This document shows positions 1 to 5,811 of a DNA stretch of 6,357 nucleotides, piece by piece. Source of the DNA: JBGTCY01 sp041748615 (GTDB taxonomy: Bacteria; Bacteroidota; Bacteroidia; Chitinophagales; CAIOSU01); NCBI GenBank assembly GCA_041748615.1, contig JBGTCY010000085.1, positions 1 through 6,357 of the forward strand, written 5' to 3'. Made by a program: the position numbers and the translations under genes. Under the pieces are notes generated by a model, which saw nothing but the letters and a program-made list of their open reading frames with translations, was not told where the DNA came from and did not search any database. Position 1 is the stretch's first letter, and every line of letters starts with the position of its first letter.

Positions 1-2
1 GC

Positions 3-284
3 ATGGAATTACAATTTAGAAATTCCTTCTTTCGAGATTTGAATATTTTAAAAAGCAGGGTGCTTAAGCAATCGTTGCAATCACTGCTTCAAAAAATTGA
101 ATCTGCTAAATCAATCAACACCATACAGGGAATTAAACTCATGAGACATACAACTCAATTTGAATTTAAAATTGAATTGAAAGTGCAAACCAAAATTTAC
201 TGGCTTTTATGTGATGTATATCAAGACAGGATTGAATTTATCAGAATAAAATCAGAGACCTGGTGTAAAAAGCATCTTAAATAA
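3..284 (+). CDS. RelE/ParE-like toxin-family protein, no antitoxin in view
   Basis: This 93-residue basic protein has the layout of RelE/ParE-superfamily toxins. A start of the form MELQFRNSFFRDL is followed by a helical, Lys/Leu-rich stretch (about 13-40), a short IQGIKLM segment (about 42-47) where the family usually has its conserved LKG-type turn, and then alternating beta-strand-like segments (about 53-83) ending in a basic tail. Family members are usually ribosome-dependent mRNA endonucleases or gyrase inhibitors, neutralised by an antitoxin encoded next door. The usual YRIR and GDYR motifs are degenerate here (FEFKIEL, VQTKIYW), so activity cannot be assumed. No antitoxin lies downstream; one could lie upstream, beyond the window edge two bases before the start codon. 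The sequence is visibly more AT-rich than the symporter gene downstream, which fits an accessory gene. The start matches the usual N-terminus of the family. Assignment is by fold pattern only. Confidence 0.5.
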   Translation: MELQFRNSFFRDLNILKSRVLKQSLQSLLQKIESAKSINTIQGIKLMRHTTQFEFKIELKVQTKIYWLLCDVYQDRIEFIRIKSETWCKKHLK

Positions 285-294
285 ACCATTATAG

Positions 295-423
295 ATGTCC
301 TCCAACCCCGACAACATACCGCCCCCTCTTTTCCGCTCCTGGAACCAACTCTATATTTTTGTCATTGCCGTGCTTTTGGTTCAAATCATTCTTTATTATT
401 TCATCACTGAATATTTGAAATGA
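295..423 (+). CDS. 42-residue single-pass membrane protein coupled to the symporter
   Basis: This short reading frame encodes 42 residues: a proline-rich, polar N-terminus (SSNPDNIPPPLF), then RSWNQLY, then one transmembrane helix at about residues 20-38 (IFVIAVLLVQIILYYFI), ending EYLK. Its TGA stop overlaps the ATG of the symporter gene in an ATGA junction at 420-423, so the two should be translationally coupled. Other symporter families carry a small hydrophobic partner gene immediately upstream, for example YhdT with PanF, DUF3311 proteins, and the DUF4212 small subunit. This one is shorter than those and I do not claim homology to them. It lies 10 bases after the toxin-like gene. The arginine and tryptophan just before the helix suggest a cytoplasmic N-terminus. 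Role as a symporter subunit, stabiliser or assembly factor is inferred from position only. That it is a real gene is supported by the overlap, the in-frame membrane helix and the good start context. Confidence 0.75.
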   Translation: MSSNPDNIPPPLFRSWNQLYIFVIAVLLVQIILYYFITEYLK

Positions 424-2156
424 GTTACATAGACTGGACGGTGATGCTCGGTACGCTGCTGTTTATTACAGGCTATGGGGCCTGGAAAACGCGCGGCAGT
501 AAAAATATCCAGAGCTATCTCCTGGGCGACAACCAATCGAAATGGTGGGTGGTGGGGCTGTCGGTGATGGCGACTCAGGCTAGCGCGATTACGTTTCTCT
601 CCACGCCCGGACAGGCGTATGAAGACGGCATGAGGTTTATCCAGTTTTATTTCGGGTTGCCGCTGGCAATGGTGATTATCTGCGTGGTGTTCATCCCACT
701 GTTTTACCGGCTGAAGGTTTATACCGCTTACGAATTTTTAGAAAATCGCTTCGACCGGAAAACAAGAATTCTGACGGCTTGCCTCTTTTTATTGCAACGC
801 GGACTGGCAGCGGGTATCACTATTTACGCACCAGCGATTATCCTTTCACAGATTCTCGGATGGTCACTCAACTTCACGGTGATTTTCATTGGCGTTTTAG
901 TGATTTTCTACACTGTGGTAGGCGGCACGAAAGCCGTCAACCAAACGCACAAGCAACAGATGGCGGTGATATTCGCGGGCATGTTCATCGCGCTGGGCAT
1001 TTTGCTTTGGAAACTATCTGAATTTGCCACTTTCACCGAATCCATGATGGTGGCGGGAAAAATGGGCAAAATGAATATCATTGATTTGAAATTCGATTTG
1101 AGCAACCGCTACAATATTTGGTCGGGACTGATTGGTGGATTGTTTCTGCAATTAGCATATTTCGGAACGGACCAGTCGCAGGTGTCGCGTTATCTCTCCG
1201 GACAGTCTGTGGCTGCGAGCCGCACAGGGCTGCTGTTCAACGGTATGTTGAAAATTCCGATGCAATTCATCATTCTGTTCACGGGCGTATTAGTATTTGT
1301 GTTTTTTCAGTTTCATACCGCACCGGTTTATTTCAACTCGGTAGCATTGGAAAAAACAAGAACCTTAAAAACGGAAGAACTTGCCGCGCTTGAAAATGAA
1401 CATCTGCAACTGAGTCAAACAAAAAAAACGGAAGTGCTCGAACTGATTGACGGATATTCCAATCAGGATGCTCAATGGATTGATGAGAAGCGGCACAACT
1501 TGCAATTGCATCTTTCGCAGGAAAAAGATTTGCGCCAGCGCACGCATGAGTTGGTATCGTCTGTGAATCCGGATTTGGAAAAAAAAGATTCAGACTACAT
1601 CTTCGTTCATTTCGTGATGAATTTTTTGCCTATTGGAATTGTCGGCTTGTTGTTAGCCGTGATTTTTTCTGCCGCCATGTCTTCCACCTCGGCTGAGCTG
1701 AACGCGCTGGCAAGCACAACCACAGTGGATATTTACAAAAGAAATTTCCGCGCTGAAGCGTCCGACCAACATTATGTGCGGGTATCGAAATTGTTCACCG
1801 CGCTGTTCGGAGTGGCGGCTGTTGTTTTTGCGTTAATCGCATCGTTGTTTGAAAACCTCATTCAGGCGGTGAACATCCTCGGCTCGCTGTTTTACGGCAC
1901 CATCCTCGGAGTTTTCATTACCGCATTTTTTCTGAAAAAAATCACCGGCACTTCCGTATTTCTCGCGGCAGTGATTACGGAAATCTTCATCATCCTGATT
2001 TTCATGGCAGGACATTTTGAATGGGTTTTGATTAAAGGGGAAGTGTTTAAAATCGAATACCTGTGGCTGAACCTGATTGGGTGTTTCTTGGTGATGCTGA
2101 TTGCTCTTTTGTTTCAAACAACAATCGGCAATAGAAGGAATACAGTAACGGGGTAA
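420..2156 (+). CDS. Sodium:solute symporter (SSS/SLC5 family)
   Basis: This 578-residue multi-pass inner-membrane transporter should couple uptake of an organic solute to the sodium gradient. It has the family layout: a first helix near residues 7-22, then the SVMATQASAITFLSTPG segment (48-64), which forms one side of the Na2 sodium site. GLAAGITIYAPAIILSQILGW (128-148) follows, then the YTVVGGTKAVNQT signature (164-176) and YFGTDQSQVSRYLSG (247-261). The SAAMSSTSAELNALASTT helix (417-434) has Ala418, Ser421 and Ser422 at the spacing of the vSGLT sodium ligands. The C-terminal part holds further helices to about 565. Between helices, residues about 303-392 form a charged Glu/Lys/Gln-rich, probably coiled-coil insertion, expected on the periplasmic side by LeuT-fold topology. 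Substrate cannot be read from sequence; sugars, sialic acid and other carboxylates are all known for the superfamily. The ATG overlaps the stop of the small membrane protein upstream, indicating a two-gene unit. Confidence 0.95.
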   Translation: MSYIDWTVMLGTLLFITGYGAWKTRGSKNIQSYLLGDNQSKWWVVGLSVMATQASAITFLSTPGQAYEDGMRFIQFYFGLPLAMVIICVVFIPLFYRLKVYTAYEFLENRFDRKTRILTACLFLLQRGLAAGITIYAPAIILSQILGWSLNFTVIFIGVLVIFYTVVGGTKAVNQTHKQQMAVIFAGMFIALGILLWKLSEFATFTESMMVAGKMGKMNIIDLKFDLSNRYNIWSGLIGGLFLQLAYFGTDQSQVSRYLSGQSVAASRTGLLFNGMLKIPMQFIILFTGVLVFVFFQFHTAPVYFNSVALEKTRTLKTEELAALENEHLQLSQTKKTEVLELIDGYSNQDAQWIDEKRHNLQLHLSQEKDLRQRTHELVSSVNPDLEKKDSDYIFVHFVMNFLPIGIVGLLLAVIFSAAMSSTSAELNALASTTTVDIYKRNFRAEASDQHYVRVSKLFTALFGVAAVVFALIASLFENLIQAVNILGSLFYGTILGVFITAFFLKKITGTSVFLAAVITEIFIILIFMAGHFEWVLIKGEVFKIEYLWLNLIGCFLVMLIALLFQTTIGNRRNTVTG

Positions 2157-2179
2157 AGATTCTCGACAATATATATTTT

Positions 2180-2240
2180 CTACCAAAAGGTCGCCCTTAC
2201 AGGGCTTATTCGGAGTTACGTCAGGAACGAACCTTGGTAG
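2180..2240. repeat. Palindromic, cloverleaf-like intergenic element
   Basis: The outer arms CTACCAA (2180-2186) and TTGGTAG (2234-2240) are perfect inverted repeats. They continue inward, after a bulge, as GGTCG (2189-2193) against CGAACC (2228-2233). Inside lie two smaller inverted repeats: CCC/GGG around TTACA (2194-2204), and GTT/AAC (2215-2228), flanked by TTCG/CGAA. As single-stranded RNA or DNA this can fold as a stem with two side hairpins. It fills most of the gap between the convergent symporter and DUF6580-like genes, where it could act as a two-way transcription barrier. The layout resembles REP-like palindromes scattered between genes in many Bacteroidota, but copies elsewhere in this genome cannot be seen from the window. 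No long U-tract directly follows the outer stem on either strand, so it is not a textbook intrinsic terminator. Confidence 0.6.
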
Positions 2241-2268
2241 TTATAAAACTTATAGAAAAAAACAGAAA

Positions 2269-2835
2269 TTAAGCTGACGCGAAAGCGGGCTTACGGCTGC
2301 TCAACCACTCAATGGCTCCGAAGAAAACGCCAATGAAGAATAGATCTCCCGCTAAAGTGAGATGAAAGAAGGGAATAGCCGCGACATAACAAGCTATCAA
2401 TCCGTCAAGGGTGGCGGGATAGCCGCCTGTCATCCAGACACCGAAATTTGAAACAATGAAAAAGACGATGGAGGAAAGAATTCCAGCGCCCAAAACGGGA
2501 AGTGGCTTAACGCGGTTTTTCAAAAACAAGCCAATCACCACAATCAGGATGAAGCCGATGTAAACGAAGGGCATCACAGCATGAAAGCCCGAAAACTCGC
2601 GCCAGCCAAGCTGATGCGCCAATTGAAGCAGTGCATCCGTTGAAAACATTACGATGAGTGGAATGAGAAAAGCAAGTTGGCGGTTTCTGAAATAGGCTCC
2701 TCCCATCAGCGCAATTGCCGCGATTGGGGCGATGTTTGGTATATCGGACAATAGCAACCTGATTCCTCCGGCAATTATAATGAAGATTAAAATCATCCAG
2801 ATGGCGGGTAACTGACTATTCGTTGAACTATTCAT
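2269..2835 (-). CDS. DUF6580-like multi-pass membrane protein
   Basis: This 188-residue protein has five to six predicted transmembrane helices (about 11-28, 36-50, 54-70, 86-105, 112-135, 150-178). The short blocks resemble the DUF6580 family common in Bacteroidota: IPNIAPIAAIALMGGAYF (32-49), then STDALLQL with an acidic residue in the membrane (65-72), SNFGVWMTGGYP (129-140), GLIACYVAAIPFF (145-157) and TLAGDLFF (160-167). The function of the family is not established. Its size, six-helix layout and PNIAPI motif near a polar membrane segment recall substrate-binding S components of ECF vitamin transporters, but that is only an inference and no ATPase or T component is nearby. The gene is convergent with the symporter and divergent from the gene starting at 3023, separated from it by 187 bases in which I found no convincing consensus promoter and no recognisable riboswitch. 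The start chosen gives a short polar N-terminus before the first helix. Confidence 0.7.
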   Translation of the reverse strand: MNSSTNSQLPAIWMILIFIIIAGGIRLLLSDIPNIAPIAAIALMGGAYFRNRQLAFLIPLIVMFSTDALLQLAHQLGWREFSGFHAVMPFVYIGFILIVVIGLFLKNRVKPLPVLGAGILSSIVFFIVSNFGVWMTGGYPATLDGLIACYVAAIPFFHLTLAGDLFFIGVFFGAIEWLSSRKPAFASA

Positions 2836-3022
2836 AGGAACTTGATTTTTTGAACTGCGTAAAAATAAGAAACTCTTTCAGATTTTATGAAGTTATGGCG
2901 GATTGGAAGTAAAAACGAAAAAGACAAACATTTTTTAACACCAGCGAAATATATTTCAGCGTTAACTTCATGCATTTTTTGAAATAGCATCCTAAAGATT
3001 TAGAAAAAAGAGAGTTCTTCAA

Positions 3023-3466
3023 ATGGTAGAAATTATTCTAAAATACATTTCGGTTTTTTTCGGCAGCATGCTCAAGTTTGTGCTGGGTCCCCTGGCTGGC
3101 ATGGCAACGAACCTCTCGGTGATTGAAACCGCCTTATTCAGCATTCTGGGTATGATGACCACCGTGTTGATTGTCATTTTTCTTGGAGCAAAAACCCGCA
3201 TTTGGTTCGTCAAAAAATTAGGGTTGGATAAAAGACTGAACGAAAGCAATAAATGGATTAACCGGATTCGCGAAGGTTATGGATTGTTCGGCATCGCTTT
3301 CCTCACACCATTGCTTTTATCTCCGATTGTAGGCGCTGTTTTTTCGGTGATGATTGGCGGTTCACGAAAGAATATCCTGAAATATATGTTTGTGAGCGCG
3401 TTTTTCTGGGGCATCACCATTTCCTTTCTTTTCGACCGGTTAGGTACGGCATTTTTTGGATTTTGA
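3023..3466 (+). CDS. Small multidrug-export-like (COG2426-type) membrane protein
   Basis: This 147-residue protein has about four hydrophobic segments (4-24, 34-54, 89-112, 120-140), with a basic, polar stretch between the second and third (KTRIWFVKKLGLDKRLNESNKWINRIREGY, written here only as a region, about 57-86). The segment GYGLFGIAFLTPLLLSPIVGAVFSV (85-109 region) resembles the YG...PxPG/GA block of the small multidrug export family (PF06695), which itself is distantly like DedA/SNARE-associated membrane proteins. The classic glutamate motif near the N-terminus of that family is not evident, so the function is open and no transport substrate should be assumed. The C-terminus, GTAFFGF, ends within a few bases of where a truncated dehydrogenase fragment on the other strand loses its homology. 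The last residues may therefore lie close to a rearrangement point. ATG at 3023 is preceded by an A-rich stretch, usual for Bacteroidota starts. Confidence 0.6.
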   Translation: MVEIILKYISVFFGSMLKFVLGPLAGMATNLSVIETALFSILGMMTTVLIVIFLGAKTRIWFVKKLGLDKRLNESNKWINRIREGYGLFGIAFLTPLLLSPIVGAVFSVMIGGSRKNILKYMFVSAFFWGITISFLFDRLGTAFFGF

Positions 3467-3583
3467 ATTGCGGCTTTTGCTGACGGCAATGAGGTGATAA
3501 CCGAGTTGAGCAAATTCTTTTGAAAGTTCCCTGCCGATACCCGATGAGGCGCCAGTCACGAGCGCATATTTTTTTTCATTCAT
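3440..3583 (-). pseudogene. Truncated short-chain dehydrogenase/reductase (N-terminal fragment)
   Basis: Read on the minus strand from ATG at 3583, the frame gives MNEKKYALVTGASSGIG, then RELSKEFAQLGYHLIAVSKSR, then an unrelated basic tail and a stop at 3440-3442, 47 residues in all. TGASSGIG (residues 10-17) is the glycine-rich NAD(P)-binding motif of classical SDR enzymes, preceded by the first beta strand (KYALV) and followed by helix alpha-A (RELSKEFAQLG) and strand beta-2 (HLIAV). Functional SDRs are about 240-270 residues; the catalytic Ser, Tyr-x-x-x-Lys and everything after the second strand are absent. Homology stops near residue 37 (about position 3470), almost exactly where the convergent membrane-protein gene ends at 3466. 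The fragment lies 53 bases downstream of the M48 protease on the same strand, so it was probably once the next gene there. No NAD(P)-dependent activity is expected. The short overlap with the neighbouring gene is tail to tail. Confidence 0.8.
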
Positions 3584-3636
3584 TTATGCGCGAAAAAAAA
3601 GTCGTTTTCAGAATCAGGAAGTGAGGTTTTCAGCTA

Positions 3637-4446
3637 TCAATAAACAAACGAACTTTCTTTGATATTTTCTTTCAGCGTATTCCATTCTTCCTCCGAGAGT
3701 ACTGGTCTGTAATCCACTTCTTTGTCTTCAATGTATTTCAAAATCGCGATGGCTCTTTCTTCCGAATCCGGGTGAGTGCTGACCCAGTAAATGGCTTTGG
3801 GGAGATTTTCAGTAACTTCCGCCATTCTGTATAAAAACTCTGCAAAAGGTTCCGGGTTGATTTCCGCGTTGATTAAATAATCCACTGATGCCAGGTCGGC
3901 TTCTTTTTCCAATCCCCTGTCATAGGCAGACGAAGACAACATCCTGATGATTTCCGAAACGACTTCCGCGTTGCCTCCGGTGGTAATGCTGATTAACACG
4001 GAAAGTCCGATTTCTTTCATCAGCTTTTTCATCACATGATTTTTCTGGATGTGCGCAAGTTCGTGTCCGATGACACCGCATAACTCCGCTTCGTTTTCGC
4101 AGTCTTCAATTAATCCGGTATAAATCAACAGGCGTTTATCCGGCAGCGCAAACGCGTTGATTTCGCTTTTGCGAATCACGTGCATTTTGATGGTTGAACG
4201 GTCAAGATTATTGTCACGGCAAATCCTGGTAAGCATTGAATCCACCGGTGCAGTGATTTGTTCATCTTCCACTATCTTTTCGGATTTTTTAATCATATCC
4301 CAGATTAAATCACCTAACTTTTCTTCAGTGGTACGGGTAGCTTTTTCAATGCGCAATAATGTAAGCCAATCTACCCGTGTGAGTCCGAAGAAAACCCCGA
4401 AAAATAACAGCAGTAAAATGATCAGTTGTAACAGGAGCTTTCCCAT
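3637..4446 (-). CDS. M48-family membrane-anchored zinc metalloprotease (BepA/Ste24-like)
   Basis: This 269-residue peptidase begins with a hydrophobic segment (about residues 4-22), either a signal anchor or an uncleaved signal peptide, with no lipoprotein cysteine. It then has the M48 catalytic domain. INAFALPDKRLLIYTGLI (96-113) is the usual edge-strand block. HELAH at 128-132, inside GHELAHIQKNH, supplies the two zinc histidines and the catalytic glutamate. Glu182 in EKEAD is the likely third zinc ligand, and STHPDSEER (223-231) is the conserved downstream motif. The family degrades or matures misassembled envelope proteins; E. coli BepA acts on outer-membrane assembly intermediates. Unlike BepA there is no C-terminal TPR repeat, and the protein ends soon after the protease domain. 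It is the last intact gene of a four-gene operon, three bases after its upstream neighbour. All catalytic residues appear intact. The substrate is unknown. Confidence 0.94.
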   Translation of the reverse strand: MGKLLLQLIILLLLFFGVFFGLTRVDWLTLLRIEKATRTTEEKLGDLIWDMIKKSEKIVEDEQITAPVDSMLTRICRDNNLDRSTIKMHVIRKSEINAFALPDKRLLIYTGLIEDCENEAELCGVIGHELAHIQKNHVMKKLMKEIGLSVLISITTGGNAEVVSEIIRMLSSSAYDRGLEKEADLASVDYLINAEINPEPFAEFLYRMAEVTENLPKAIYWVSTHPDSEERAIAILKYIEDKEVDYRPVLSEEEWNTLKENIKESSFVY

Positions 4447-4449
4447 AGT

Positions 4450-4881
4450 TTATGCCTTGGTCACTAAATTGGTAAATGCGCCATAAAACCACCATTCCAC
4501 ATGAATGCCTTTGCGGGTTTGGATGGCGGTGTAAACCGTGGCGATAAATTCAGTCAGGTTAAATAACAAAACGGTAATGACATAAGCGATGAAATAATTG
4601 GTGATGGTGGCATTTTTAAAGATGATGGAAAAAGTCCACCAGAAGCCCACACCGTTCATGAGCATCAATGAAAATTGCGATAACAATGCCTGAGTGCAAT
4701 GCCAGCGGACAAAGTAAGTGCCGTTGCGGTTGCCGGCAAAAAAAATGAGGGTGGCGATTAGGTTGATTATAGGCAGCGGAAGCCCGACAATAATAGCAAT
4801 CAAGGACATCAGATAGCTATTGGATGCATTTTCCATCTCATGTTCGATGGGTTTGTAGTCAAAGGGTTTTATTGAAATCAT
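4450..4881 (-). CDS. DUF4870-like (Tic20-type) small membrane protein
   Basis: This 143-residue protein has a polar N-terminus of about 20 residues and then three to four hydrophobic segments (about 22-48, 64-88, 94-120, the last possibly extending). The pattern of a first helix ending in IPLPI-type prolines, a polar turn with NRNGTYFVRWHCTQALLSQ (51-69), and further helices matches DUF4870/Tic20-like proteins, where the block corresponds to the usual fvxxHaxxALxF motif. The function of the bacterial family is not known. Its ATG overlaps the TGA of the DUF2752 gene by four bases, and its stop lies three bases before the M48 protease start. Co-translation with both is therefore likely. The assignment rests on this one motif and the topology, so it is less certain than the neighbours. 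Confidence 0.68.
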   Translation of the reverse strand: MISIKPFDYKPIEHEMENASNSYLMSLIAIIVGLPLPIINLIATLIFFAGNRNGTYFVRWHCTQALLSQFSLMLMNGVGFWWTFSIIFKNATITNYFIAYVITVLLFNLTEFIATVYTAIQTRKGIHVEWWFYGAFTNLVTKA

Positions 4882-5288
4882 AATCCTTTATGAATGTTCC
4901 AAATCCAATTTGCCGACACAATTGCGATGGCAAGCCAAGCTACTTTTCTTCTTTTTAAAAATATCTCAGTTTGCTGATAAAAATGAAGGAAAGAATTTTT
5001 CCGGGTAAATAAATCAAAAATAATCCATGCAGGAACCAGCAGCAAAAATGCCAGCAGGATAAAACCGAACGGATTCCAGAGAAACGCTCCAATTACATCT
5101 CCATGCAGGATAGCCAAAACAGAACGGGTGGAACCACAGGAAGGGCAGGGAATTCCGCTCACGTGCTTGATAAAACACATCCCCGTTCCGGTGTCACTGA
5201 AACGGGTAAAGTGGTTTGAGTATGCAAGCCAGGCATACCCGGCAACACAAGCCGATAAAATGAGTGTATATAGCTTGTTCCTGTTCAT
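4878..5288 (-). CDS. DUF2752 membrane protein with CPxCG motif
   Basis: This 136-residue protein has a hydrophobic N-terminal helix (about 8-24), then the family's diagnostic block CFIKHVSGIPCPSCGSTRS (38-56), with cysteines at 38, 48 and 51, followed by LHGDVIGAFLWNPFGF (61-76). A second helix (about 75-92) and a C-terminal helix ending in NWIWNIHKG (127-135) complete the DUF2752 layout, and the length is normal for the family. The role of DUF2752 is unknown. The CPxCG cysteines could bind a metal or take part in thiol chemistry, but this is inference. The gene starts six bases after the TM2 gene stop and its own TGA overlaps the next ATG by four bases, placing it firmly inside the operon. 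The start codon gives a short basic N-terminus, MNRNK, before the first helix. Confidence 0.93.
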   Translation of the reverse strand: MNRNKLYTLILSACVAGYAWLAYSNHFTRFSDTGTGMCFIKHVSGIPCPSCGSTRSVLAILHGDVIGAFLWNPFGFILLAFLLLVPAWIIFDLFTRKNSFLHFYQQTEIFLKRRKVAWLAIAIVSANWIWNIHKGL

Positions 5289-5294
5289 CCGAAT

Positions 5295-5633
5295 TCAATA
5301 CATCATTTGTTGAAGTTTTTGAAAATTTTTATCGCGAGTTGCTCCCATGATGAGGAACAAGTCAACTATCGCCCAAATATAAAAACCGCCACATGTCAGT
5401 AATTTTCCTATACCTAACCCCGTGTCGCCAATCATAAATCTGTCAATTCCTAAAATACCTGCAAGCAGAGATACTATTAAAATCGTGGTTGGATCCTTAT
5501 ATTGAACTGATTGAATCATACCCCATTTCGTATCTTCCAATTGCAATAGTCTTTCCCTGATTAACGGAATTTGATGGCTTTCAAAGTATTTTCCATTTGC
5601 CATGATAAACATGTCCACTTTTTGTGCTTCCAT
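5295..5633 (-). CDS. TM2-domain protein
   Basis: This 112-residue protein has a soluble N-terminal part (1-45) and then a TM2 domain: KDPTTILIVSLLAGILGIDRF (46-66), a tight turn with MIGDTGLGIGKLLT (67-80), and GGFYIWAIVDLFLIM (82-96), ending TRDKN. The GxxGIDRF motif with Asp64 and Arg65 between two helices is the hallmark of the family. The N-terminal section, with FIMANGKYFESHQIPLIRERL (9-29), is the form usually seen fused to TM2 in Bacteroidota. No molecular function is established for bacterial TM2 proteins. It is the first gene of the four-gene operon, followed after six bases by DUF2752, and it lies behind a candidate promoter at 5757-5764 with a leader of about 120 bases. An upstream ATG in another frame (near 5778) gives no family match and was not used. 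Confidence 0.94.
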   Translation of the reverse strand: MEAQKVDMFIMANGKYFESHQIPLIRERLLQLEDTKWGMIQSVQYKDPTTILIVSLLAGILGIDRFMIGDTGLGIGKLLTCGGFYIWAIVDLFLIMGATRDKNFQKLQQMMY

Positions 5634-5756
5634 TTGAAATTAAGTTTGGTTGGTTAAGAAATTTCCTACTCGTTTGGCTTTTCGGCAGCGCCCCGAATTT
5701 GATAAATGGTTCCCGGTTTCCATGCCACCTGTTCCTGTGAAGAATAAACAGCGGCA

Positions 5757-5764
5757 CAAATATA
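5757..5764 (-). promoter_or_regulatory. Candidate Bacteroidota -7 promoter box for the TM2 operon
   Basis: On the minus strand this octamer reads TATATTTG, an exact match to the Bacteroidota sigma-70 type -7 consensus TAnnTTTG. The expected start point is a few bases downstream, near 5750, giving a leader of about 115-120 bases before the TM2 start. The upstream -33 element is weak: the expected place (about 5782-5788) is a run of T on the minus strand rather than TTTG. I saw no other consensus -7 box between the TM2 gene and 5810. The leader, 5634-5750, contains no recognised riboswitch. Confidence is moderate because the octamer is short and the -33 match poor. Confidence 0.45.
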
Positions 5765-5811
5765 TTTAAGTATTTCAATAAAAAAAATTTTGATGGAAAA
5801 TATTTTTTAGT

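Noticed and set aside
1833..2186. A 117-codon minus-strand frame rich in Cys, His and Gln.
   Set aside because: It is wholly antisense to the C-terminal helices of the symporter, has unnatural composition, and shows no family motif.
2950..2957. TATATTTC as a -7 box for the gene starting at 3023.
   Set aside because: One mismatch to TAnnTTTG at the last base, and no TTTG at the proper distance upstream; too weak to annotate.
2836..3022. The divergent 187-base gap was considered for a cobalamin or other vitamin riboswitch controlling the DUF6580-like gene.
   Set aside because: No recognisable box or conserved pairing could be found; the stretch is mostly A/T-rich with no strong stems.
3604..3633. 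Direct repeat GTTTTCAG at 3604-3611 and 3626-3633, considered as a target-site duplication or operator.
   Set aside because: Only eight bases, low complexity, with nothing element-like between the copies and no nearby promoter.
4453..4482. Plus-strand sequence resembling the 5' part and D-arm of a leucine tRNA (GCC...AAATTGGTAAATGCG).
   Set aside because: No anticodon arm, variable arm or GGTTCGA-type T-arm follows, and the bases encode the conserved-looking C-terminus of the DUF4870-like protein on the minus strand.
5581..5778. A 65-codon minus-strand frame beginning upstream of the TM2 gene.
   Set aside because: It overlaps the TM2 start in another frame, begins upstream of the expected transcription start, and has no recognisable features.
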